Assembly: GCA_041401985.1 (NCBI GenBank) | Contig: JAWKTE010000005.1 | Span: 124,001 to 188,000, forward strand | Reading direction: 5' to 3' | Length of the DNA: 64,000 nt | DNA from: JACKHA01 sp041401985 | GTDB lineage: Bacteria > Planctomycetota > Phycisphaerae > Phycisphaerales > UBA1924 | Shown: in pieces, positions 8,642 through 16,502 of the stretch | Layout: the number at the start of each line of letters is the position of its first letter | Numbering within the stretch: the first letter of the stretch is position 1 | Position numbers and translations under genes: made by a program | Notes under the pieces: model-generated | Databases searched by the model: none | What the model saw: only the letters and a program-made list of their open reading frames with translations | Told to the model about the DNA's origin: nothing

Positions 8642-9103
8642 ATGCCCCGCCGCCTCGATCCCGTGATGATTGGTCGCCAGACGGTCCAGATGCAGCCCGG
8701 CCAGGTCAACCAGACCTGGCGCGTGGTGGACGCGACCGACCAGCCCCTCGGGCGTCTGGCCGCCGAGGTCGCCACCGTGCTCATGGGCAAGCACCGCCCG
8801 GAGTACACGCCCCACGTCGACACGGGCGACTGGGTCATCGTGCTCAACGGCTCCAAGGTCGGGCTTAGCGGCCGCAAGGCCGAGCGGCGGTTCCACCAGT
8901 GGTACACCGAGCACCCCAACGGGCGCAAGCTCGAGTCGTTCGGCTCGCTGCGTGAGCGTCGCCCCGAGAAACTGATCGAGAACGCGGTCCGGCGCATGCT
9001 CCCCAAGAACCGCCTGGGGCGCGTGATGCTCAGCCACCTGAAGGTCTATCCCGCGGGCGAGCACCCGCACCAGGCCCAGCAGCCGGTGGCGATGGAACTC
9101 TGA
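8642..9103 (+). CDS. rplM: 50S ribosomal protein L13
   Basis: The 153-residue product is ribosomal protein L13, which binds 23S rRNA early in large-subunit assembly. Diagnostic stretches are TWRVVDATDQPLGRLAAEVA, LMGKHRPEYTPHVDTGDWV, VGLSGRKAERR, and in the C-terminal half AVRRMLPKNRLGR and HLKVYPAGEHPHQAQQP. The start at 8642 has GGAG six bases upstream. Compared with the usual 142-150 residues it carries about 18 extra N-terminal residues (RRLDPVMIGRQTVQ), typical of the group. The gene is followed 92 nt later by rpsI, the standard L13-S9 pair, and both should be one transcript ending at the hairpin at 9783. Confidence 0.97.
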   Translation: MPRRLDPVMIGRQTVQMQPGQVNQTWRVVDATDQPLGRLAAEVATVLMGKHRPEYTPHVDTGDWVIVLNGSKVGLSGRKAERRFHQWYTEHPNGRKLESFGSLRERRPEKLIENAVRRMLPKNRLGRVMLSHLKVYPAGEHPHQAQQPVAMEL

Positions 9104-9195
9104 TCGCCCGCTGCTCCGTCTAGGAACTTCTCACCGCGTCCCCAGTCCAAGCACCCGACTCGCCCGACTCCCGAACACCACGAGGCCCCAAGCCC

Positions 9196-9732
9196 ATGAG
9201 CCAGACCCCTGAACTCAACATCGGCGGCGCGACCCTGGCCGAGCCCACCGAGACCCCGGTCGCGGAAACCCGCCCGATGCGTGAGCCCAAGCCCGCCGAC
9301 GCCCAGGGCTGGTGGTGGGGCACGGGCCGTCGCAAGACCGCGGTCGCCCGCGTCCGCCTCCGCCCGGCCAAGGGCGAGACCGACGACGTCGGCGGCCCGG
9401 CCCGCATCAAGATCCAGCGGGCCACCAAGGTCTTCATCCCGGTCGACAAGCAGTTCACCGAGGAGCGCGACCGGTCCGACATCGTCGCGCCGCTCAAACT
9501 GACCGAGACCATGGGCAAGGTCGAGGTCTTCGTCCGCGTCCACGGCGGCGGGCTCATGGGTCAGGCCCAGGCCATCCGCCTCGGCATCGCCCGCGCCTTG
9601 GTCAACTACGACCCGACCACCGAGGAAGCCCTCCGCGACGCCGGCTACCTGACCCGCGATGCCCGCGAGGTCGAGCGGAAGAAGTACGGCCTTGCCGGCG
9701 CCCGCCGCCGCTTCCAGTTCTCGAAGCGCTGA
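9196..9732 (+). CDS. rpsI: 30S ribosomal protein S9
   Basis: The 178-residue product is ribosomal protein S9, whose C-terminal tail reaches the P-site tRNA. Family marks are GTGRRKTAVARVRLRP, VEVFVRVHGGGLMGQAQAIR, LGIARALVNYDP, GYLTRDAREVERKKYGL and the invariant end RRFQFSKR. The first 40 residues are an acidic, low-complexity N-terminal extension not present in the short bacterial form (about 130 residues). The central insertion with KGETDDVGGPARIK is also longer than usual. It is the second gene of the rplM-rpsI pair and is followed 50 nt later by a terminator. Confidence 0.97.
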   Translation: MSQTPELNIGGATLAEPTETPVAETRPMREPKPADAQGWWWGTGRRKTAVARVRLRPAKGETDDVGGPARIKIQRATKVFIPVDKQFTEERDRSDIVAPLKLTETMGKVEVFVRVHGGGLMGQAQAIRLGIARALVNYDPTTEEALRDAGYLTRDAREVERKKYGLAGARRRFQFSKR

Positions 9733-9782
9733 TCGCGTTCGAGAGCCGGGGCCGAGCATCGACGGCAAACCAGTCACCATTG

Positions 9783-9810
9783 CACCCGCCGATTGGCGGG
9801 TGTTTTCTTT
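9783..9810 (+). terminator. rho-independent terminator after rpsI
   Basis: The stem cacccgcc / ggcgggtg with a gatt loop is followed by ttttcttt, 50 nt past the rpsI stop. Confidence 0.88.
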
Positions 9811-10071
9811 CGCCCATGCGGCCTGCGGCGATGGTTGTGCCACACCACCGATCGAGCCGCTCGGTCGCCGCTCGCGGTGCCGGCGATCGGAAGCATGGGC
9901 TTTCGAGTGGCCGATCACCCTGAGCGGGGGCCAGCCACCAGAGGGGGCGGGCGGCCTAATCTCCCGTCGAGTTCTTGGCTGGTTCCGGTCGGTTCGCGCG
10001 TTGAACCGCTCGAACGACGCGGCGCTCGGGGGCGAGGCCGTGCGGGGATCGCCACGGCTCGCGAGCCGCCC
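9811..10071. other. intergenic region with palindromic repeat before the amidase
   Basis: No gene is supported here. Just before the amidase start are two overlapping inverted repeats: GCCGTG (10037-10042) with CACGGC (10053-10058), and the perfect 12-bp palindrome ggctcgcgagcc (10056-10067). The string resembles the hairpin region at 34815-34845, which suggests a dispersed intergenic repeat family. Confidence 0.4.
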
Positions 10072-11844
10072 ATGAACGATCCACGAAGCCGTTCCGCTGC
10101 AATCACCAACGCCGCTCAGGCTTCTCGCGATGGCGCAGGAGTCTCCCGACGGGAGTTTGTTGCCATGGCGGTCGTGGCTGGGGCGACAGGGCTGACGGCG
10201 AGGGCCGCGAGCGCGGCACCGAGCGGCGACGCTCGACGTCAGCCCGAGCCGGGCGGTGGGGAGGGATCGGAGCCGCGGATCACCTCGGCGTCAATCGCCG
10301 CGGCCGCGGCGGTGATGGGCCTCGATCTGACCGACGCCGAGATCGAGCAGATGCTCCCTGTGGTCGCTCGGAATCCGGACCGATTCGCGGAGCGTCGCGC
10401 CTTCTCGATCCCGAACGAGGTCGGTCAGGCATCGGTGTTCGACCCGCGTCTCGCTGGGTTCGCGCAGCGTCCGCAGCCGGCGATGCGGTGGAGCGGGCGT
10501 GACGCGGGGCCGCCCCCGTCGGACGACGAGGACCTCGCCTTCGCTCCCGTGTGGAGGCTCTCGCAGTGGCTGCGGACTCGTCGCGTCCGCAGCGTCGATC
10601 TCACGCGTTTGTGCCTCTCGCGGCTCGAAAGGTATGGCCCCGCACTGGAGTGTGTCGCGGCTCTCTGCGCCGAGCGTGCGCTGGCCAGCGCCGAGCGTGC
10701 GGACGAGGAACTCGATGCAGGGCGTGTCCGCGGGCCGCTGCACGGCGTGCCGTACGGCCTGAAGGACCTGTTCGACACGGCACGTATCCCGACGCAGTGG
10801 GGGGCCGAGCCGTATCGCGGGCGCACGCCCGATGCCGATGCCGACGTGGTTGTCCGCCTTGACCGGGCCGGAGCCGTGCCGGTCGCGAAACTCTCGTTGG
10901 GCGCGCTGGCGTACGGCGACATCTGGTATGGCGGCACGACGAAGAACCCCTTCAACGTGGAGATGGGTTCGAGCGGGTCGAGTGCGGGATCAGCCGCCGC
11001 GACCGCCGCCGGCCTGGTCCCGTTCGCGCTGGGCACGGAGACGCTCGGTTCGATCGTCTCGCCCTCGATGCGTTGCGGCACGACCGGGCTCCGCCCCACG
11101 TTCGGGCGCATCTCGCGGGCGGGGGCGATGGCGCTGTGCTGGAGCCTCGACAAAGTCGGCCCCATCTGCCGCTGCGTCGAGGACTGCGGGCTGGTGTTCG
11201 AGGCGTTGCACGGGCAGGAGCCGGGCGACCCTTCGTCGCGGACCGCGCCGTTCGGCGTTGACCTTCGGCGTTCCGTTGAGGGCATGCGGGTCGGGTACGC
11301 TCCGGCGTGGTTCGACGGGCCGCGCGTCAGCGATGTCGATCGCGCGGCACTCGATGCGATGCGCGGACTCGGTGTCGAACTGGTCGAGTTTCGACTCGCC
11401 GACCTGCCCTACGGGGCGATGCGGACGATCCTCGAGGTGGAAGCCGCCAGCGCGTTCGAGGAGCTCACGCTGTCCGGGCGCGACGACATGCTGGCCTGGC
11501 AATCACCCCGTGCGTGGCCCAACACGTTCCGCTGCTCGCGGATGGTGCCGGCCGTCGAGTACGTGCAGGCCGAGCGGATCCGGCGGATGGCGTGCGAGGC
11601 GATGCGCGATGCGATGGACGGGATGGACGCGGTCTTTGGCCCGTCGTTCGCCGGCAACATGCTGCTTGTGACCAACTTCACGGGCCACCCGTGCGTCGTG
11701 CTTCGTGCCGGATTCCGCGATGCACAGACGCCGCACGGCGTGAGCCTGTGGGGGCATCTGGACGATGAGGGCACGATCCTCGCGCTGGCCCACGCCATGG
11801 AGCAGCGCCTGGGCGTGTGGGAGGTCAGGCCCACGCTGGCGTGA
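10072..11844 (+). CDS. Tat-exported amidase (amidase-signature family)
   Basis: The 590-residue product belongs to the amidase-signature family, hydrolases of amide bonds with a Ser-Ser-Lys triad. The N-terminus has a twin-arginine signal (SRREFVAMAVVAGATGL) with an Ala-rich cleavage region, so the protein should be exported folded to the periplasm. The catalytic lysine lies in GVPYGLKDLFDT. The Gly/Ser-rich signature is MGSSGSSAGSAAATAAGLVP, giving the cis-serine, followed by GTETLGSIVSPS with the nucleophilic serine region. The C-terminal part (FTGHPCVVLRAGF) fits the fold. About 150 residues precede the core, longer than usual. The substrate cannot be predicted; related exported members are annotated loosely as Asp/Glu-tRNA amidotransferase-like, but no gatB or gatC is near, so a GatA role is unlikely. 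It converges on xerC with a 20-nt gap. Confidence 0.88.
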   Translation: MNDPRSRSAAITNAAQASRDGAGVSRREFVAMAVVAGATGLTARAASAAPSGDARRQPEPGGGEGSEPRITSASIAAAAAVMGLDLTDAEIEQMLPVVARNPDRFAERRAFSIPNEVGQASVFDPRLAGFAQRPQPAMRWSGRDAGPPPSDDEDLAFAPVWRLSQWLRTRRVRSVDLTRLCLSRLERYGPALECVAALCAERALASAERADEELDAGRVRGPLHGVPYGLKDLFDTARIPTQWGAEPYRGRTPDADADVVVRLDRAGAVPVAKLSLGALAYGDIWYGGTTKNPFNVEMGSSGSSAGSAAATAAGLVPFALGTETLGSIVSPSMRCGTTGLRPTFGRISRAGAMALCWSLDKVGPICRCVEDCGLVFEALHGQEPGDPSSRTAPFGVDLRRSVEGMRVGYAPAWFDGPRVSDVDRAALDAMRGLGVELVEFRLADLPYGAMRTILEVEAASAFEELTLSGRDDMLAWQSPRAWPNTFRCSRMVPAVEYVQAERIRRMACEAMRDAMDGMDAVFGPSFAGNMLLVTNFTGHPCVVLRAGFRDAQTPHGVSLWGHLDDEGTILALAHAMEQRLGVWEVRPTLA

Positions 11845-11864
11845 CGCGGTCCGCAGCGGTCGTA

Positions 11865-12878
11865 TCAGGCCGACTCCGCCCGAGGGTGCGCCTGGTCGTA
11901 CGCGCGCTGCAGGCGCCGGGCCGTCAGGTGCGTGTAGACCTGGGTCGTCGAGAGCGACTGGTGCCCCAGCAGTTCCTGCACGCTTCGCAGGTCGGCCCCG
12001 TTGTCCAGGAGGTGCGTCGCGAACGAGTGGCGAAGCGTGTGGGGGCTGATGGTCGGGTCCAGCCCGGCCTCGCGCAGGTACTTGTCGAGTTTCCGGCGGA
12101 CGGAGCGCGACGAGAGGCGCTTGCCGTGCTTGTTGACGAACAGCGGCGAGTTGCCGGCGGGCTGGGCGAAGTGGGGGTCGCTCTTGAGGAAGGCCAGGTA
12201 CTTCTGGATCGCGCCCAGGGCGTGCGAGCCAAGCGGGACGAGGCGTTCCTTCTTGCCCTTGCCGCGGACGTGCAGGGCCTCGCCCGGCAGGTCCAGGTCG
12301 TCCATGTTCAGGCCGACGACTTCCGACACGCGGATGCCGGTGGAGTACAGCGTCTCGAGGATGGCGCGGTCGCGCAGGCCCAGCAGGTCGGCGTCGCCGG
12401 GGGCCGAGAGCAGTTTCTCGACCTGGTCGATGGTGATCGACTTGGGCAGGCGCTTGGCCTGGCGGGGCGTGCGGATCAGGGTCATGGGGTTGGACGCGAC
12501 CAGGCGGCGCCGATCGGCCCAGCGGTAGAAGGAGCGGAGCGTCGCGATCTTGCGGGCCATGGTCGCGGGGGAGTAGTTGTTCTCGCCCAGCGAGGCCAGG
12601 AAGGCCCGGATGGTCTCGACGTTGCCCTCGCAGATCGCCTCGGTGATGGTCTTGGGCCCGATCGTCGCGACGACCTCGGCCTGCCCGGCGGCCCGGGTGC
12701 GGTAGGCCCCCTCCTCGGCGTTGCGGTCGATCTCCAGCCCGAGTTCCTGCGAGAGGTACTCGATGAACTGGCGGAGGTCGGCGGCATAGCACCTGGCGGT
12801 GTACGCGCTGAAGTGCCGCTCGTCGGTCAGGTAGGCGGCGAAGGCTTCTGTGATTGGCAGGCTGGACATGCGGGGCAC
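11865..12878 (-). CDS. xerC: XerC/XerD-type tyrosine recombinase
   Basis: The 337-residue product is a tyrosine recombinase of the chromosome-dimer-resolution type. The catalytic set is complete: Arg183 (TGIRVSEV), Lys in HVRGKGKKERLVPL near 207-209, His280 and Arg283 (SPHTLRHSFATHLL), His306 (LLGHQSLSTT) and Tyr315 (TQVYTHL). The SAM-like N-terminal core-binding domain covers about residues 8-128. An insertion of about 30 residues at 50-82 makes the protein longer than the usual 300. Nothing around it looks like a phage, integron or attachment site, so it is probably the host XerC or XerD. The minus-strand gene starting at 13297 lies 38 nt upstream and is likely co-transcribed. Confidence 0.9.
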   Translation of the reverse strand: MPRMSSLPITEAFAAYLTDERHFSAYTARCYAADLRQFIEYLSQELGLEIDRNAEEGAYRTRAAGQAEVVATIGPKTITEAICEGNVETIRAFLASLGENNYSPATMARKIATLRSFYRWADRRRLVASNPMTLIRTPRQAKRLPKSITIDQVEKLLSAPGDADLLGLRDRAILETLYSTGIRVSEVVGLNMDDLDLPGEALHVRGKGKKERLVPLGSHALGAIQKYLAFLKSDPHFAQPAGNSPLFVNKHGKRLSSRSVRRKLDKYLREAGLDPTISPHTLRHSFATHLLDNGADLRSVQELLGHQSLSTTQVYTHLTARRLQRAYDQAHPRAESA

Positions 12879-12916
12879 TCCTCGGAGCCTCTTATCGGCC
12901 GATCACGACCGGACCT

Positions 12917-13297
12917 TCACGCGGCCTTCTTCTGCCAGGCCGACGCCGATCCGTCGGGCGCGTCCGACGCCGATGACCCCGGAGTTCCACCGGGCACTGA
13001 TCTGGGATTGTCGCCCGCAGGGCCGAGCGAGACGATCTGGCGGCACAGGGCGAACGCCTCCGCCGGATCGAGCAATGCTGTTGGCGGGCGGGACATTTCC
13101 AGCACCACCCGCGCAAGAAACGCCTCTTCGCCGGGCTCGCAGCGGAAGTCGAACCGGTGCTCGCCCCTCGAGTAGGTCACGCGGGTCATGCCCGAGGGGG
13201 CGGGCGTGGCGTCCGGGGTGGTGCAGCCCGGCGCCTTGCCCAGCGGCAGGGGGCTCGGCGTCGGGTCGGACATCGGGGCGAGCGGGTCGTGGTCCAT
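12917..13297 (-). CDS. small hypothetical protein upstream of xerC
   Basis: Function unknown. The 126-residue product has a Pro-rich N-terminus and a central folded-looking part (MTRVTYSRGEHRFDFRCEPG, then EEAFLARVVLEM and AEAFALCRQIVSL). A low-complexity Gly/Ser/Asp-rich tail follows, ending in KKAA. No signal peptide or membrane segment is visible. A second in-frame ATG at 13273 would drop eight residues. It lies on the same strand as xerC, 38 nt upstream, and probably shares its transcript. The central part has a balanced amino-acid composition unlike the Arg/Ala/Pro-rich shadow frames here, which is why I accept it as a gene. Confidence 0.55.
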   Translation of the reverse strand: MDHDPLAPMSDPTPSPLPLGKAPGCTTPDATPAPSGMTRVTYSRGEHRFDFRCEPGEEAFLARVVLEMSRPPTALLDPAEAFALCRQIVSLGPAGDNPRSVPGGTPGSSASDAPDGSASAWQKKAA

Positions 13298-13392
13298 CGA
13301 TCCCCGGTTCGTCGGACGCTCGCCGATGGGACTTTATTGCCGATTCCGGGCTTGCCCCGGGGCGGGGCCGCCTGGCGAGGTGGTGCCGGGGT

Positions 13393-14217
13393 TCAAGGGA
13401 CGGTGGGATTTGCGGGCGGGGGGACGGCCTGGGCCAGGCGGATCCACTCCTCGCGGACCAGGCCCGCGACGGCGTGGTGGGCCGCGAACTTGGTGTAGAG
13501 CGGCATGCTGGCCAGGTACACCTCCCAGGACAGGGCGTCGCGCCGGTCGTGGCGTCCGAGGGCGTAGGACCGCAGGTCGCTGAGCACCTGGTGGTTCCGG
13601 GCGTCGAGGTGCTCGGAGACGATGGCCATGGGCAGGTCGGCCGCGAGGCCCATCGAGACGGGGGCTCCGTCGGTCGGGGCGGCGATCAGGGCACGCGGAT
13701 CGACATTGGCGAGGGCCGACTCCGTGGCGAGCAAGGCCAGGTTCAGCCCGATCGCGGGCGGGTTGTAGGGGTCCCAGGCGGTGATGGTCCCGACGATGAC
13801 GCCGTCGGCGCCGAGCGTGCGGGCCAGGGCGAGCGCTTGGGCGGGCGTGTCGATCGACTCGAGACCCATCGCGCGCATCGCGGCGGTGGTGCGGTCGTAC
13901 GGCAGCGTCCGCACGCCACGGACCTCGGCGACCGCGGCGATGACGGCGTCGGTTACCTGATCCGAACGCACGAGCGACGTGCCAGACTCATTGCGGAGCG
14001 GGGCGACCACCCAGAGCGTCTCGCCGATGCCGGGGGCGTAGGGGGCGATGGTGACTTCTGGGGCGTCGAGGGGACGCTCGCGGCTCGAAGATGCGCAGCC
14101 CGGCGCAATCGCCGCGCCCAGCAGCAGCAGGACGGCCAGGGCGAGCGGGGCGAGGGGGCGGATGGCGGGCAGGAGCCAGTCGGAAGCGCGGCGGAGCGTG
14201 GTCATGCTCCGGGGCAT
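13393..14217 (-). CDS. lipoprotein of unknown function
   Basis: The 274-residue product has a hydrophobic N-terminal stretch (PLALAVLLLLGAAIAPGC) that ends in a lipobox-like APGC, so it is probably lipid-anchored at Cys41. The body contains LWVVAPLRNESGTSLVRSDQ, an early block that recalls the nucleotide-fold lipoproteins of the CsgG/LpoB type. LARTLGADGVIVGTITAWDP follows, the usual position of the second core strand and helix in those folds. That resemblance is by eye and weak. An alternative start is the ATG at 14205. The next gene on this strand, starting at 15788, is also a lipoprotein, but the 203-nt gap between them holds two hairpins, so they are not obviously one operon. Confidence 0.65.
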   Translation of the reverse strand: MPRSMTTLRRASDWLLPAIRPLAPLALAVLLLLGAAIAPGCASSSRERPLDAPEVTIAPYAPGIGETLWVVAPLRNESGTSLVRSDQVTDAVIAAVAEVRGVRTLPYDRTTAAMRAMGLESIDTPAQALALARTLGADGVIVGTITAWDPYNPPAIGLNLALLATESALANVDPRALIAAPTDGAPVSMGLAADLPMAIVSEHLDARNHQVLSDLRSYALGRHDRRDALSWEVYLASMPLYTKFAAHHAVAGLVREEWIRLAQAVPPPANPTVP

Positions 14218-14249
14218 CGCAAGCGGCGGGCCGGAAGATAGAGGAGGGG

Positions 14250-14390
14250 GCGGGGCGTTCCAGCCCCGCGGCGGCAGGTGGGCGTGCTCGATCTACGGGC
14301 CGTCTGCGGCGTCGCAGTCGCTGGACCGACGTGGTGTGCAGCGGAACGTGCGACCGTCCCCGATGCGGGACGGGCTGGAAAGCCCGTCCC
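14250..14390. repeat. pair of inverted REP-like palindromes
   Basis: Two hairpins lie 97 nt apart. One is GCGGGGC-gttcca-GCCCCGC (14250-14269). The other is GGGACGGGCT-ggaa-AGCCCGTCCC (14367-14390), a perfect 10-bp stem with a GNRA-type loop. Read on opposite strands they share the core GGGCTGGAA[AC]GCCC, so they look like two inverted copies of one intergenic repeat. The second lies 30 nt past the stop of the TolB-like gene on the minus strand but has no T tract. Confidence 0.6.
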
Positions 14391-14420
14391 CCTCGCAGAG
14401 TGCAGTCAGTTTGCCCGGAC

Positions 14421-15788
14421 TCAGTTCCCGTCCTCGCCCGCCTGCGTGTACACGGGCGTGCCCATCGGCACGCGCCCGCTGGCGGTCTGGATCGCCTCGC
14501 GCGTGGTCATCATCCACACGTTGTCGTGCCCGGTGCGGTCGGAGATGAACAGCAGCGAGCCGTCCGGGGCGAAGGTGGGCATCAGATCGACGCCGCGACC
14601 GGACGTGAGGGGGACGCGGTTGCCGCCCTCGACACTGGCGAGCACGAGGTCGGCGTTGGACGGGCGCGGGGCGCCGCGTTCGGCCCAGTCGGCGTCGCTG
14701 GGGACGCTGGCAAAGGCGATCCACTTGGCGTCGGGCGACCACGTCGGGTTGATGTACGCGTGGTCGGGGGCGGCGGCGATGAGCATCGGGTTGGTGGCTT
14801 CGCCGTGCCCGTAGTCGATGGTCCAGACGCCGAAGGCGCGCGAGCCGCGTTCGCGGGCCCGCTGGTAGACGATGCGGTCGGTGCCGCCCTGGCCGGTGCC
14901 GGCGATGGGGCACCACTCGGGGAACAGGCCCTCGCCGATGAAAAACGAGAGGGTGGGGGTCCGCATGTCGAGCACCCAGAGTTCCCAGCGGCGTGAGGCC
15001 TGCCCGTAGCGGCAGAACACGAGGCTCTGGCCGTCGGGCGAGAAGGAGGGGTGCAGGTCGGCCGCGGCATCGGTGGTGAGTTGGAGGGCCTTGCCGCCGG
15101 TGATGGGCATCACATAGATGTCCCAGTTGCCCGAGCGGTTGGAGGTGAAGGCGATCCACTGCCCGTCGGGGCTGATGCTGGGCATCATGTCGTGGGCGGG
15201 GTCGCTGGTGATCTGGGTCAGGACCGAGGAGCCGGTGCGCTTCAGGTAGATGTCGGCGGTGGGGCGGTGCTGGGTGCTGGCGAAGACCATGAACGAGCCG
15301 TCGTGCGAGATCACGGGGTCGAAGTCGGCCCCGTCGAACGTGGTGGTGACCTGGGAAATGTTGGCCGTGCCCTGGGGGTTGGGCGGCGGGGTGGCGGAGG
15401 CGAGCGACTCCTCGAACGTGCCCGAGTACCAGCCCAGCCCGTCGTCGGGCGTGTCGAAGCCGGAGGTCGTGCTGCCGATGGGGCCGGGGCGGCGGTATGG
15501 CGTGGGGGACTGCGCGTTGGTGTTTGTGGAGTTGGACGACTCGTACGCCGCGTAGACCGGGGCGGGCGAGTCGGGGAATCCGTCGGTGGACGCGGCCTGG
15601 TTCGCGGGGCGCGAGGTCGAGCGGGCGTTTGCGACGCCGGTCGGCGTGGCGCGGGGCTCGACGCGCGCGGGCATGGGCTCGATGTCGTTGCTGGTGGTCG
15701 AGGCGACCGGGCCGCGCTGGACGGTGGTGGAGCACCCGGCCAGGCCGGCGACAATGAGCAGCGCTCCGATGCGGAAGGGGTTGGGCAT
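14421..15788 (-). CDS. TolB-like beta-propeller lipoprotein
   Basis: The 455-residue product starts with a lipoprotein signal (FRIGALLIVAGLAGCSTT, Cys near residue 15). After a Ser/Thr/Pro-rich spacer of roughly 100 residues there are repeated PD40/WD40-like TolB motifs: PVISHDGSFMVFAS, PSISPDGQWIAFTSNRSG, PSFSPDGQSLVFCRYG, PTWSPDAKWIAFASVP and PTFAPDGSLLFISDRTG. These build a beta-propeller. TolB itself is a soluble periplasmic part of the Tol-Pal envelope system; here the protein is membrane-anchored and no tol or pal genes are adjacent, so I do not assign tolB. The ATG at 15788 is chosen because it begins the lipoprotein signal. It may bind protein partners or glycans at the envelope. Confidence 0.8.
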   Translation of the reverse strand: MPNPFRIGALLIVAGLAGCSTTVQRGPVASTTSNDIEPMPARVEPRATPTGVANARSTSRPANQAASTDGFPDSPAPVYAAYESSNSTNTNAQSPTPYRRPGPIGSTTSGFDTPDDGLGWYSGTFEESLASATPPPNPQGTANISQVTTTFDGADFDPVISHDGSFMVFASTQHRPTADIYLKRTGSSVLTQITSDPAHDMMPSISPDGQWIAFTSNRSGNWDIYVMPITGGKALQLTTDAAADLHPSFSPDGQSLVFCRYGQASRRWELWVLDMRTPTLSFFIGEGLFPEWCPIAGTGQGGTDRIVYQRARERGSRAFGVWTIDYGHGEATNPMLIAAAPDHAYINPTWSPDAKWIAFASVPSDADWAERGAPRPSNADLVLASVEGGNRVPLTSGRGVDLMPTFAPDGSLLFISDRTGHDNVWMMTTREAIQTASGRVPMGTPVYTQAGEDGN

Positions 15789-16073
15789 GGTCGGGCTCCG
15801 GTCTCTGGGGCGATCAGGCGGGGCGACGCGCAACACCCGCGCGTCTGCCAGCATCCACCGCAGCGCGTATCGGCGCAACGACGCCCGCCTGTCAGTCCCG
15901 CCCACAAGCGGAGGGCCAGACCGATCGGAACAAGTCCCCCCAGCCCGCACAGACCCACGCCGGGGGCTGCCCGACGCGGCTTCGTTCACGGCACGCGCGC
16001 GACGGCGGGCGGGCCACCCACCGTGTGGCCCGCCCGCTCGCGCTGCGTTGTTCGTCTCAGACCGGTTCCCGGT

Positions 16074-16406
16074 TCAGGACCGGGCCCAGCGTCCGACGAT
16101 CGCCGGCGACTCGCCCCGCCTGACCCACACGGCGTCGCGTCCGCGCGGGGCGGCGGCGGCGACGAGGTGGTCCAGATAGTGCGAGAGGCTCGACTCGCTG
16201 AAGGTCTCGAGAAACTCGATCTTGGCCGAGGGGTTGAACTGGAGGATGCGATCGATGACCTGCTCCCGGGTCAATCGCGAGGTGGGACTGGGATCGGGCT
16301 CCGCCCTCTCCCGCACGCGCTTGGCGCGAGCGGAAAGAGAGACCACACGCGGCTCCTTCCTGGCTTGGCCCGGCGCGACCGACGCGGCCGCGACGGGCCC
16401 GGGCAC
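16074..16406 (-). CDS. small hypothetical protein
   Basis: Function unknown. The 110-residue product has a basic, low-complexity N-terminus and a compact helical block (LTREQVIDRILQFNPSAKIE, then FLETFSESSLSHYLDHL) that looks like a real fold. A short tail with DAVWVRRGESPAIVGRW follows. There is no signal peptide or membrane segment. The helical block has normal hydrophobic spacing and low arginine content, unlike the shadow frames in this DNA. It lies on the minus strand downstream of dxs with about 100 nt between them, so it could be the last gene of that transcript. The true start could be further in, since the first 35 residues look unstructured. Confidence 0.55.
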   Translation of the reverse strand: MPGPVAAASVAPGQARKEPRVVSLSARAKRVRERAEPDPSPTSRLTREQVIDRILQFNPSAKIEFLETFSESSLSHYLDHLVAAAAPRGRDAVWVRRGESPAIVGRWARS

Positions 16407-16502
16407 GACGCCCGGCTCATCCGTGAGGGACTGGTGTATCGGGCGTGGCGCGCGCGGGGCTGGAATGTGTAAGTTGGCGCGGACGTGGATGCGATGTGGG
16501 TA

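Noticed and set aside
10072..11844. gatA (glutamyl-tRNA amidotransferase subunit A)
   Set aside because: The Tat signal, the long N-terminal extension and the absence of gatB and gatC argue for an exported amidase.
11865..12878. Integrase of a prophage or genomic island
   Set aside because: The protein looks like a housekeeping XerC/D, and no phage genes, tRNA or attachment repeats are visible nearby.
14367..14390. Rho-independent terminator of the TolB-like gene
   Set aside because: The 10-bp stem is perfect, but no T tract follows on either strand, and its core is shared with a second hairpin, so an intergenic repeat is the better reading.
14421..15788. tolB of the Tol-Pal system
   Set aside because: It is a lipoprotein with a long spacer and no tol or pal neighbours; only the propeller motif is shared.
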